This document shows, in pieces, positions 22,905 to 36,393 of a stretch of 64,000 bases of DNA (its first letter is position 1; each line of letters opens with the position of its first letter). The notes beneath the pieces are model-generated. The model worked only from the letters and a program-made list of their open reading frames with translations. It searched no databases and had not been told where the DNA came from. The stretch lies in assembly GCF_033807715.1 (NCBI RefSeq), contig NC_084596.1, positions 28,842,879-28,906,878 of the forward strand, given 5' to 3'. Made by a program: the position numbers and the translations under genes. The stretch is from Cololabis saira. Its lineage: Eukaryota > Chordata > Actinopteri > Beloniformes > Belonidae.

Positions 22905-23345
22905 TTTTGGGTGACATCACGGACGCCCCACGGAGGACCAGAAGAGGGCGGGAGGAAATCCCCCGCCAGCAAGCCCTGTCCAATCCCAGCAGGCGACAGA
23001 GGGAGCCACCATGACCACGGGAGAAGGCAGCCAGAACACACACGGCGATGGACCAGGACCCAGCTGAGCACCAGCCACTCGGCCGAGCGGCCAAGAGGTC
23101 CACGCGCTCCTGGGCCATAACCCCCACCTGGCGAAAGGCACCCGCCCCGATGAAAGCGGGAACCCCACAGCCAAAGCGTGCCCAGCTGCAAGGTCAGCGG
23201 GGGGAAGCGGAGATGGGCACGGAGCACGAGAACTTCCCAAACAAGGAGCCAACCAGACAAGCCCAACAGCAAAGAGCCCAAGACCCAAGCTAGAAAATGG
23301 ATACCCATTCAAACATTTTTTTCTAGGGATCAATAAAATATGGTA
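22905..23345. repeat. GC-rich inserted block, LINE-like tail
   Basis: An abrupt GC-rich block (ggacgccccacggaggacc ... caagacccaagc) ends with agggatcaataaaatatgg, a tail resembling 3' ends of L2/CR1-group LINEs. Overlapping open frames on both strands follow from the high GC and show no domain. Probably a retroposed repeat; the class is uncertain. Confidence 0.4.
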
Positions 23346-24499
23346 GACTGTCAAGTGCGCTGGTGAGGAAACACACTCACACAAACACACACGTACGCAC
23401 ATGCATGCACGCACATACGCACACAGAAGTTGAACTTAATTCACAAGTGGGGATAAAAACCCGGACAACTTAATTTACTTAATTTATTGTGACAGAAGCC
23501 TTGTTATGGCCAGGAAAGCTGCTTACAGTTCAATTCAATTTTATTTATACAGCGCCACACAAGTTGTCTCTAGGTGCTTTCCACAGACCCAGAACATGAC
23601 CCCTGAGCAATTATTACATAAACAATGGCAGGTAAAAACTCCCCTAGTGGGAGAAAAACCTTAAAGCCAAACATTGGGAAGGAAAAACTCCCATTTAGGA
23701 GGGAAGAAACCTTGAGCAGGACCAGGCTCATAAGGGGTGACCCTCCTGCGGAAGGCCAGCTAGGCAGAGCAGGAAAGGGAGACCAGACAGAGAAAATGAA
23801 GAACAGAGAGAGGAGAGACATACACACAATGGTGAGTTGGTGTACTACAGGGATGACTACATAAACAGATTTAGACAGCAGATACTGGCATGATCAGAGG
23901 GGGGGGGGGCTACAGGTCAGCATGCAGCTCCTGAAGCTCTGGCCTGCAAACATGCACAGAAGAGAAAAGGAGGGAGCAGACCAGCAGATAAGGAGAAAAG
24001 GAGAGGTGAGGTGGATCATATTGGTGCCCTCTGCAGCGTCGGCCTATAGTAACACAAAGTTATGTTTAAGACGAGCTGCGTTAGTCTTGTCCTGTAGCTG
24101 CAAATATGACTACTGGCCCTAACACACTAAAGTTTAAACTAACTACAAGCTTTTCTAAATAGAAACGTTTTAAGTTGGTTTTAAAGGTGGAGGGTGTCAG
24201 CCTCATTAACCCAACCTGGAAGTTGGTTCCATAGTAACAGTTTCTGATAGAAGGCCCATCCTCCAAATCTACATTTGGATACTAGAAACTACGAGTAAAC
24301 CTGCACTCAGAGAACGGAGAGCTCTATTAGGAACACACGCTACTATTAGGTCTTAATACGCAAGTAATACAATTTTGAATTGGATTCCGAGTTTTACGGG
24401 GAGCCAATGGCACTGTCAGCACTCATGCTGGTGCATTTTGGCTGGAACCTATTCAGCGAAATAATTGGACATCTTGTGTTATGTAATTAGTAGTTACTA

Positions 24500-25030
24500 C
24501 CGTATTTTCCGCACTTCAAGGCGCACCTAAAAGCCTTTAATTTTCTCAAAAACCGGCAGCACGCCTTATAATGCAGTGCGCCTTATATATGATCATTACG
24601 GTAATTTCTGTTACTGTAGTCAGGGGGATTGTAGCTACTGTAGTTGGTGTCGCCAAAGTAATGGCGCTAAAAACGTCAGGAATCGTCACAGACGTTCAAG
24701 ACAACAGCGGCGACGCTGACTCGCATAATGGCGACTTTGACGATACGGAGCAAAGCTGGTTTTTATTTTGTTAATAAAGTTTGACATACGGTACTTTTCT
24801 TCTTGTTTTTTTCTTTTGCATTTGCTGTAGGATTTTGTAGCATTTCCTGCAGCTCAGCTCCATCAGGTAGATACGTAACTCAACCTCAGCCGCTATAGTA
24901 TGGTATTTTACCATATATTTAGTGCGCCTTATAATGCGGTGCGCCTTATATATGGAAACCGTTTTTTAATGTGTCATTCATTGAAGGTGCGCCTTATAAT
25001 GCAGTGCGCCTTATGGTGTGGAACATATGG
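24500..25030 (+). mobile_element. Tigger-like (Tc1/mariner) non-autonomous element
   Basis: It is flanked by TA at 24498-24499 and 25031-25032. The inverted ends are ccgtattttccgcacttcaa and, in reverse, ccatatgttccacaccataa, each followed by gcgccttata-type repeats. A short remaining frame ends DVQDNSGDADSHNGDFDDTE, an acidic tail like those that close Tigger/pogo transposases. It is an internally deleted copy inserted in the LINE. Confidence 0.8.
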
Positions 25031-25303
25031 TAGTTAGTAATCTAGTCTAGAAGATACAAACGCGTGAATTAGTTTTTCTGCATAACTCTGGGAGAAAATG
25101 TTCCTAATCTTTGCGATATTATGGTGATGGAAAAAACGCTGTTTCACAAACCGGATTAATATGCTGTTTAAACAACAAATCTTGATCCAAAATAACACCA
25201 AAGTTTCGCACACTAGTACTGGAGGCCATCATGACACCATCTAATCCCTTCCTAAGGTGTTTGGGACCAAAAATAATAACCTTGGTTTTATTTTTTTAAT
25301 TTA

Positions 25304-27354
25304 CCGTAATGACCCGAATATAGGACGGTGTTTTTTTTTTCGTTAAAAATAATGTCAAAAACTGGGGTCGTCTTATAATCAGGGTCTAACCATAGACACA
25401 TGCTGGTAGCTGTCTGTGAGTCTGAACAACCACAACAGCGGAGGGCGCCAGTTTTCTGTAAAGAAAGTGACCCCGCCATGACTCGGGGCAGCTGTCAATC
25501 ACAGCTCAACTGCAGTGACAAGGGATGAAAAATGGATACACACAGTGATCGTCCGGAGCAAAGTGGATCAAAAGTTGGTCAGGTAAGCAGACAGCTGAGG
25601 CAGAGTTATGACGCACATTTTAAGATAATGGTAGTCAATGCAGCAGAGATGTTAAACAACTGTCAGGCAGCCAATAAATATGGGCTAACGGAGTGTAACG
25701 TCCGAAGATGGCGCGCCGTAAAAGACCGTCTGAAAAATGCTAACAGCCAGAGAAAAGCTTATCGTGGTCCTCAAAGCGGCCGCTTCCACGAGATTGACAA
25801 GAGAATGTGTGAGTTTGTTATTGAAAAACATAACGAAGGCATGCCCATTACCAGAGCCATCATCCAGATGAAGGCCTTGGAAATTGCCAAACAGTTAAAC
25901 ATTCCCACCACCGAGTTTAAAGCCAGCATCGGCTGGTGTAGAAGCATGATGTGCCGTAACGGCCTGGCATTACGGCGCAGAACCAGCCTTGCCCAGCACC
26001 TGCCTTCAGACTTTGGTGAGAAGCTGCTGTCTTTTCAGCACTATGTGATTGGCCTACGGAAAAAACACTCCTACCCCCTGGATCAGATTGGCAATGCCGA
26101 CCAAAACCGTGTTTTTTTACATGCCCACACCTGTGATCGTGCACAAAAAAGGTGAGAAGTCTATTATTGTGAAGACAACTGGAAATGAAAAGAGTCTGTC
26201 ATGCTGGCGTGCCTGGCAGACGGGACAAAGCTGCCCCCGTATGTGATTTTAAAATACAAAACTGTGCCGAAAGAGGCGATGCCTACTGGCATTGTCGTGC
26301 GTGTCCAGGAAAGGGCTGGATGGACACTGAACTTGTGGTGGACTGGTTGAAAGTGGTGTGGGGAGCACGGCGCGGGGCTCTCAGAAAAAAGAGAAACATG
26401 CTCATCTTGGAGGCCTTCCTGACTGATGCTATCAAAACTCAGGTGAGGAAGATGAACGGCGACCTAGTCATCATACCAGGGGGGATGACAAGCCAACTAC
26501 AGGTGTTGGATGTGGTGGGTAACAAGTCATTTAAGGATAATCTGCGCAAGAGGTACACAGAGTGGCTCCTGTCCAGTGATCACGCACTCACACCGTCTGG
26601 AAAAATTCAAAAGCCCGCTGTACGTCGGCTTTGCGAATGGATCCTCCAGGCATGGGATGCAGTTTCACCTGAGAGCATCATCAGGGGATTTAAAAAATGC
26701 TGCATATCCAATGCATTGGATGGCAGCGAGGATGACGTTCTGTGGGAGGAGACAGTGGGACCACAGCATGAGAGTGGGACCGGGAGTGACAGCGAGCACA
26801 GCGAGGCAGAGGACATCTGTGAGTAAAACACTCATGTAGACCGATATCTCATGAGCCAAGTTGGGACAGTTTGCATTCTACTTGGACTGTTGCAATACCA
26901 TTCTACATTCAATCTGTTTTTATTGTAGTGGTCTTTATTTTAATACTGTTACATTTAGGATTGTTTACTTGCACATCTGTTTCATTGCAATATTGCGTTT
27001 TCTATTAAGCTGCTTGAAAAGTTGACCTCACTGTGATAGTTGATGAATGATGAATTTGCAGTTTTTACATTCTAAAATGCTAAGTGAGTTGTTTGTTTAC
27101 ACTTAGGAATTGCATTTAACATACAGTATAACTTGTTTTAAAGGTTTTGAAAACATGGTTGTATTTATAGCCAAAAAAAGAAAGAGTCAATAATTATTCT
27201 TTCAATGATTTTCTAATAATTTCAATAAAAACATTTAAAAAAAAACAAAAAAAAAACTATATTTGGTTATGAAAGAGTCTTTTTCTGAAGATAAGTCTTG
27301 AAAAGAGGGGGGTCGTCTTATAATCAGGGTCGTCTTATATTCGGGTCAATACGG
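25304..27354 (+). mobile_element. Tigger/pogo-type DNA transposon with decayed transposase
   Basis: The target TA lies at 25302-25303 and 27355-27356. Inverted ends are ccgtaatgacccgaatata and, in reverse, ccgtattgacccgaatata, followed on both sides by the repeated motif gtcgtcttataatcagggt. The 2,051-bp body contains a single transposase gene in the plus orientation with its own 3' end, described separately. The insertion interrupts an L2-type LINE running on the opposite strand. Confidence 0.9.
25532..26826 (+). pseudogene. pogo/Tigger transposase (Brinker-type and CENP-B-type DNA-binding domains, DDE_1), broken
   Basis: The first frame (25532-26155) has a Brinker-like helix-turn-helix (SYDAHFKIMVVNAAE...YGLTECNVRRWR, residues about 28-68), then a CENP-B/Tc5-type helix-turn-helix (about 90-165). 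It reaches the first catalytic aspartate in GNADQ and shifts frame near 26105. A short middle frame continues VFFYMPTPVIVHKKGEKS. Further shifts near 26200 and 26315 lead to WMDTELVVDWLKVVW, MLILEAFLTDAIK, PGGMTSQLQVLDV and an acidic serine-rich end at 26826. The family has aspartate at the second catalytic position; here it is glutamate, with residues missing just after it. Transposases of this family cut and paste the element at TA. This copy cannot make a full protein. Confidence 0.9.
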
Positions 27355-27356
27355 TA

Positions 27357-27714
27357 GTAGCAATACGCATTTAGTAGACATCCAGTCATTGATGTCCTTA
27401 AGACAGGTGTTGATACTGTGTGGTAGACACTTTACTGGGCAAAATGTTCCCAAGTGTGTGTGTGCATGTGTGGGCGCGTGTGTGTGTGAGGCATCTGTTA
27501 ATTGAGTTTGTACAGGTTAGTTGTTTTTACACTGATTGCAGTCTTCACCATTATTTTTCAATCAGCTGTCATTTTTGACCGGAAACCATGAATGTACAAA
27601 AGTTGAATAAAAGACTAAAAATAATATACAAACTATAAATATTGGTTTTGTGTGTTAAAATCTTTTTTGTGGATAACATCATAGAATCTTAGGTTAGTCT
27701 GGTAATAATTATTA
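27357..27714. other. LINE remnant then unassigned DNA with a TG-rich stretch
   Basis: The first 70 bp continue the interrupted LINE. The remainder has a short (TG)n near 27455-27490 and no recognised feature. Confidence 0.4.
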
Positions 27715-28055
27715 TCCATCCATTTTATCCTTTGCAGGGTCACGGGGGTCTGCTGGAGCCTATCCCAGCTAATTTCAGGCGAGAGGCAGGGGTTCACCCA
27801 GGTCTCCAGTCTATTTATTGCAGGGACACATGTATAAATAGACAACCAGACATACTCACATTCACACCTACGGGCAATTTAGAATCACCAATTAACCTAC
27901 TACGCATGTTTTTGGACTGTGGGAGGAAGCCGGAGTACTCGGAGGGGAACCCACGCAAACACGGGGAGAACATGCAAACTCCACACAGAGGGCCAGGGAG
28001 TCGAACTGGGTACCTTCTCGCTGTGAGGCAACAGTGCTAACCACTAAACCACTGT
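27715..28055 (-). mobile_element. tRNA-headed SINE-like dispersed repeat
   Basis: Read on the minus strand, it starts with a tRNA-like head (agtggtttagtggttagcac, then ccagttcgactccctgg as a decayed B box) and ends in a ggatggataataa tail. The body carries the widespread fish repeat motifs ggagaacatgcaaactccac and tttttggactgtgggagg (plus strand). A decayed relative lies at about 13660-13820. Confidence 0.75.
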
Positions 28056-28085
28056 AAGTATTATATTTTTCCAGAAATAAAACTT

Positions 28086-28612
28086 GTATTTATTTTTTTT
28101 ATATTTTCATCCCGGTTTTTTCCCCATTTTATCACCCAGTGCTCCTACCTAACAGTCATTGGGCATTGCCATCCTCTACCAACCCCGGGAGGGCCCCGCA
28201 CTGAGCTCAGGTCTCCTCCTTGACCTGCAGGCCACATCAGGCCGGCCACATCTTTTCACCAGACAGGGTGGGGCTTCTCTGGCCAGACGTAGCGCGTGGA
28301 AGGATCACGTTATTCCGGCCAGATCCTCCCCACCCCATCTGGCGCCCCGGGTGGCCAGAGGGGGCATGTATAACCCAGGACTGTTGCATGCTTTTGTGAG
28401 GGTAGCTCACATTGCTACCCAAGGGAACGCGGGGACACATGCAAACTCCACACAGAAAGATCCTTTCACCAACCCCACCCAGGGTGTGGGCGCTGAAGTC
28501 ATGGGGGAACTAACACGCACTTCAGCGCCCACAGCGTCCCCGGCGGGAATCGAACCCAGGACCTTCTTGCTGTGAGATGGCTGCACTACCTGCTGCGCCA
28601 CCGTGCCCCCCT
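28086..28612 (-). mobile_element. tRNA-derived SINE with 13-bp target duplication
   Basis: The head at 28612 reads ggggggcacggtggcgcagc with a B box ggttcgattcc. The body carries an inner inverted segment (gggcgctgaagtgcgtg / cacttcagcgccc-type). The tail on the left runs into gggtgataaaatgggg and an A/T-rich end. An exact 13-bp direct repeat, agaaataaaactt, flanks it at 28073-28085 and 28613-28625. Confidence 0.88.
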
Positions 28613-28625
28613 AGAAATAAAACTT

Positions 28626-31615
28626 TTAAATAAGGATTAAATGCAACAGCCTCTGTCACACATTTCCTGCAGATGCTTCAGTCCTGCTTTGAGAGAAGTT
28701 TGGACTTCCCCCTTTAATAAAACTCTTGAACTTTTCCACTCAAGCACTTGAATTAATTTGGTTTTCAAACATTCCATTATTGATTGACTTGTGTGGCTTG
28801 GGTCCTTCTTTTATTGCATCTCCCCACTTCTCCTATAGCTCAACTCATGGACTACTTCGGTGCTAATATGAAAAAATGTCTTGTAGTTTTGAATCAGATG
28901 CTCCATTGAAGATTGAACTTAGTTAAGATTTTGGTAAACAATTTTTTTCAATTGTCCCAGTGTTTTATTTTTTTATTTATTTTTAAATTCCATAACTGCA
29001 ATCCTTTCTCTAGCTTCATGACAGGCTAGTATAACATGGTCTCACGTACCAATCTTTCTTTCGCTTGCAATCATTTTTTACAATTTTATTTCCGTTTTTT
29101 GGGGGGGGTTATACTATGCTTTTTCTCTGTTCTACATCAGTGATGCATATTCTGAACACAAGGTGCATAAATACTACACGTTTATGCGTTAAGTTCCTAG
29201 TCTGATTTTGAAAAGTATGATTACTAGACCATATTTCTAAACAATTAAGAGCAAAAAGTCTTGTCAGTTCACAACTGTTTTGGTTTTTTCCCTCTGGAAA
29301 TTGAATTGTTGAATTAGCCTAAATGAATTTGCCATGATGGCAACTGGCACACAGAACTATGTGAATATAGTTTGTTGTGCTTCAACTTCCCTCTTTTTTT
29401 TGTAATGCAGTTTAAAGTGGTAACATTAAATTATATGGAAAATAATGAAATCAAGCATATTCTCAACACTTCATGTTTAATAAATAACATGACAGATAAA
29501 AGCTTGAGGAGCACAGGCAACATAGAGATCCACTGACCTGTAAAACTGCTTATGACAGATGGGAACTCATTTTACTAATTGCTCAAAATTATCTAATTAG
29601 AGTGTGGTCACAAGGTATTCTGCCCTCAAATAAACATTTTTAAGCAAGTTAAATTCTCTGTATCATTGCTTCCATCATTTCCCTCTGATTTTAACAAGTC
29701 TAAAAAGTATGTTTTAAATTACATTTTTGTTTCTGAGCCAGTGTTTTGATGGAGGTTTAAGGTTTAACACTCTTTACAATGACTTTATGATGACAAGGAG
29801 AGGAATTTCACTACAAGCGTGTGAAAGTGTATGAAACAAAGGATAAATTGGCTTGCCAGACCTTATATTCTTTACCATGTGTTGATTGACTGAGGGATGT
29901 CTGTTTAGGAAACTACACACTCCTCACTCACTGAACTTGAAGCAGCTTTCATCAAAGGCTTCCATTCAGTCCCGGTACATGGGAGCATTAATAGCCAAAT
30001 TACAGCCATATAATTACTGCTCTGCGACAAGTTTGGGTCAGTGAGATGTTCATCTGACCCAGACTGGACCGTCAGTTATGTAACGAACAAAAACCCATAC
30101 AAAATGTAATGGCCTGGTGCAAATTAGCCTAAAATGAAAAGATAAAAAAAGCAAAAAAAAAAAACCCATTCCTACAGATTTTATAACCTATCTCTTGAGT
30201 CATTATCGACTTTCCCATACAAAACAATAGGTTTGTCTCCAAGTGAATTTTGTTTGTCATGTGAATTACAGAAATAATTCTTCCTCAACAGTATTTTTAT
30301 TTGTTTTGAAAATATCCAAGGTGTAATGCTTGCGGTTCAGGAATAGAAGCATCGGGAGGTTTAATGTTATTTTAATGGTTTTTGCTTATCTGACTTCCAC
30401 ACTGGGGCTGTAATTAGGGAGTTATAAGTTGAAACAGTTACGTTTTGACACAATCATCATAGGATTTCCTCTTATTCTACATGTGTCTTATGGCACAAGA
30501 ACAGTAGTAGATCGGTGCGCGCCCCACCACACCATTGTTCAATGACTCCACTATGTGAATTTCCTTTGCCTAGTTACGCTGGTTCGGTTATATTTTTGTT
30601 GGTAGTGATTTCCAAAATACAGTTCTGCAAATTAATAGTGTATACATGTGTTGTAGTTTCACTCATTCAAACAGCTGAGTATTCCAGCATTTTCCTTTTT
30701 TCTGCCATGAAAAACAGTTTGAGGATGACATATCAGCTTTGTTGCACCTCCAGGTTGTTTTGCAAAAGCTGTACCTCCTTCAAATGATGTTGCTTTTAGA
30801 TATGAGCTTCTTAAAAGTTAAACTTTTTGAATAAGGGAGTCTGTGCTTGGTGGATAAAATACAGCTATGATTTTTAAATGAAGCACCTGTGGTATTTTGT
30901 GATTTATCCCAAATCTTCTTTTGGGAGTTGAAGTATTTTCATGTCCTCTGTTACACCCTGTGAGCTTTCTTAACACTGGCAGCTCAGACAGACATTATAA
31001 GGATTTTTACTAGACTGAATTCCCCAGTTAAGTGTAACTGCTGGATCATTTGCCAGTTTATCGCCATTGTAAAACTCATTCCCTGCTTAGTTGGGAGTCA
31101 TTGATGCCATGACAGCACCTCCAACAATACAGAGTTTTCTGTTTCAGAAAACATGTCATGTTTTACACATCGGTGTGGTAAGATCACCAAGGAGATCTTG
31201 TTTAATTGGATTACAATTTTGAAAAGGAAACCCCTCAACAATAACAAAACAGCTAATTTCTTGATGGGAAATATAAAACCTTGCTGTGAAACTGAGCCCT
31301 AGACGCCAGCATTTCTCTTTAGACTTTGCAAACCCATTATAGACAGAATACAAGACAGTTTTATGGTGATTTCTTCACACATGGTAGAAAAACAATAACC
31401 TTTATAGTAAATTTGTCTCCCAGTGAGATAACATTTCTCTTTACTAGATGTTTATAGAGTCTCTCCTGGGACAACTTTATGTTCTCTGGCAAGTTTATAA
31501 AATAATAAAATACTCAAGAGTCCAGTGATAAGGTAAGACTTTGTACTGTGACCATGTGTAGTACGGTTTATGTTGTATATAATACCACTTACTACCTTTT
31601 ATGTAATGTAGCAGT
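28626..31615. other. AT-rich intergenic DNA with one dispersed-repeat copy
   Basis: The only assignable item is the second copy of the 22.7-kb repeat at about 29060-29180. The remaining sequence has no recognised gene, TIR or SINE head. Confidence 0.45.
29060..29180 (+). repeat. dispersed repeat, copy 2
   Basis: It is direct-oriented and nearly identical to 22790-22850 over about 60 bp (ctctgttctacatcagtga ... tgcataaatactaca), with weaker similarity to the left including a G-run. Confidence 0.7.
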
Positions 31616-31624
31616 CATATCTCA

Positions 31625-31810
31625 TGAATGAATGAATGAATGAATAAATGAATGAATGAATTGATTAATTAATTAATTAATTTTTATTTCGAACATGTAT
31701 ATAAAAAAATAAAAATAAAAAAATAAACAGTAACATCTTCATATTCACATATGTTCGAAAAAAGGAGTAGGAAGAAGTATACACTTTTTCCTAGTTCCTA
31801 TCCCTTTATA
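31625..31810 (-). mobile_element. LINE 3' end fragment with ATGA/ATTA tail repeats
   Basis: The segment tttttatttcgaacatg ... tgttcgaaaaaaggagtagg is antisense to the 3' UTR motif (cactccttttcgaatatg ... ttcggaataaac) that follows the LINE reverse transcriptase at 62.5 kb. It is adjacent to (GAAT)n and (TTAA)n repeats at 31625-31682, consistent with the 3' tail of a minus-strand LINE. Confidence 0.6.
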
Positions 31811-34940
<3,130 letters not shown>

Positions 34941-35274
34941 TTGAAATGCAGAGAGGGAGGGGAGAAAGTGTCAAGTCCACAGTGTTTTCACTTGAATCTA
35001 ACCCAAACCTGGATTTTCCTTGAACCTCAGTACTACAAAAAGTTGAAGCTGCGAGAAGCTGTTTTTTTTCCCACAATATCTTTATTTGAGTTGCCAAATA
35101 TAGCAAAAAAAAACACAGCTTAAAACAAAACAATCACAATAAAAACACAAAATGAACAATATGCTTCTCTTGTTATTAGACAGATTATGAACACAATGTA
35201 ATGGATTGTGAAATAATAGTAATTATAATGATAAGCTACAGGCTTTAAAAGTAACAGAGAAAAAATAAATAAGT

Positions 35275-35340
35275 ACACACATATATATATATATATATAT
35301 ATACATCCATACATGTGCATATACACATACATATACCTGT
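35275..35340. repeat. (CA/TA)n microsatellite
   Basis: An acacatatatat tract running into acatacatatac. Confidence 0.9.
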
Positions 35341-35636
35341 ATCCCCTGGTCTCGCTTAAAGAAACATTCCCCCGAAACCATATTAACTTCCTGATATGGC
35401 CAGTGATAACTGTTCCACACTAAGTGAGGATCAGTCAGTCCACCTTTTATCTTCTTCTTAAACTTCAAAGTCTCTCAGTCCGTCTTATCTACTACTGTAT
35501 AGTGAAGTTATTTTTTATAACTCTTCTGTAGCTCAGTATTTAACCAGTTATATAAAGCCAGCACCATGTCGAGTAAATTATGTTTTACACTCTGTCTCAT
35601 ATACTGCCGTTTCTGTCATATCACCTGTAGTTTGGT

Positions 35637-36393
35637 TTAATTTTCTCCAGCATCCTTCTGGATCTTTTTAATGAACTCATCTGCTTCGGTCGGAGTTTTG
35701 AAGGTGTAGGTTCGGTCTTTATGAGTCACCAATAGCCTGGCCGGGTGAATCAGTCCGTGCCGGATTCCTAAATTGCGAAGTTCCTGACGAGCCGGGTGGA
35801 ATTGTTTTCTTAAGTGATGCAGTCCTGCAGCCAGGTCCGGGTAGAGCCGTATTTGTTGGTCTTTGTACAGGATCTCCTTTTTTGCCCTGAGCAGCTGTCA
35901 TAATTTCCACTTTGTCCGTGTAGTTATGAAACCTCATTATGAGTGTTCTCAGTGGCGCCCTGGCGTCCCTCATCGGTCCGATCCGGTGCGCCCGCTCCAA
36001 GACCACTGAAGACTGTAGTGATGCGCCCAGCGCTTCAGGGATCCACTTTTCTAGAAAAGCTGCCAGGTCTTTTCCGTCTGCCCCCTCTGGAAGATTCATC
36101 AGTCTCACGTTGTTCAATCAAGATCTGGCTTCCAAATCCAAAAGTTTGTCTTCCAGACTTTTATTTTGCGACTCCAGTTTCTGTACTTTAGTTTTTAAGT
36201 TAGTCACCTCGTCTTCGGTGTCGGATATCCTCTGTTCCGTCATTTATCTCCTTTCTCATGTTCTCTATTGCCGTCATAACACCATCAAATCTCGATGAGA
36301 ATTATGTTTTTTAATGGAGCCTATAGCGGCCAGTATCCCATCCGTCTTCTGGCTCCCTTGTTCCTCATCTCCGCTGGCTGTTTTCTCCGCCAT
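35637..36393 (-). pseudogene. L1-type LINE ORF1 (RNA-binding protein), decayed
   Basis: Minus-strand reading starts at the ATG 36393 (MAEKTASGDEEQGSQ), passes a coiled-coil region (EDEVTNLKTKVQKLESQNKS), then LDLEARS-stop-LNNVRLMNLPEG. It enters the RRM-like core (FLEKWIPEALG, VLERAHRIGP, LIMRFHNYTDKV). After a frameshift near 35880 it continues as EILYKDQQIRLYPDLAAGL, HPARQELRNLGIRHGLIHPA and TPTEADEFIKKIQKDAGEN, ending at the TAA 35639-35637. Order and motifs match the L1 ORF1p C-terminal half. At least two more frameshifts (near 36300 and 36215) and one internal stop make it non-functional. ORF1p binds LINE RNA as a trimer. No ORF2 follows: the sequence to the left is spacer, then a TA/CA microsatellite. 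Confidence 0.88.

Larger units (their letters stand above)
23529..27425 (-). pseudogene. L2-type LINE, reverse transcriptase C-terminus and 3' UTR, split by two Tigger-like elements
   Basis: On the minus strand the pieces 27425-27357, 25301-25033 and 24497-23529 form one LINE. The first two pieces read INTCLKDINDWM, then KTKVIIFGPK, SVRNFGVILDQDLLF, NIAKIRNIFSQ and EKLIHAFVSSRLDY, a typical L2/CR1-group reverse transcriptase C-terminal region. The third begins with HWLPVKLGIQFKI and continues through LWNQLPGWVNEADTL. It ends with the classic 3' UTR containing ggagtttttccttcccaa and the tail ataaataaaattgaattgaa. Frameshifts and stops are present throughout, so it is inactive. Both interruptions occur at TA dinucleotides, as expected for Tc1/mariner-superfamily insertions. 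Confidence 0.9.

Noticed and set aside
22844..23414. GC-rich frames of 154 and 165 codons
   Set aside because: Open on several frames at once because of GC content; no signal, domain or splice context.
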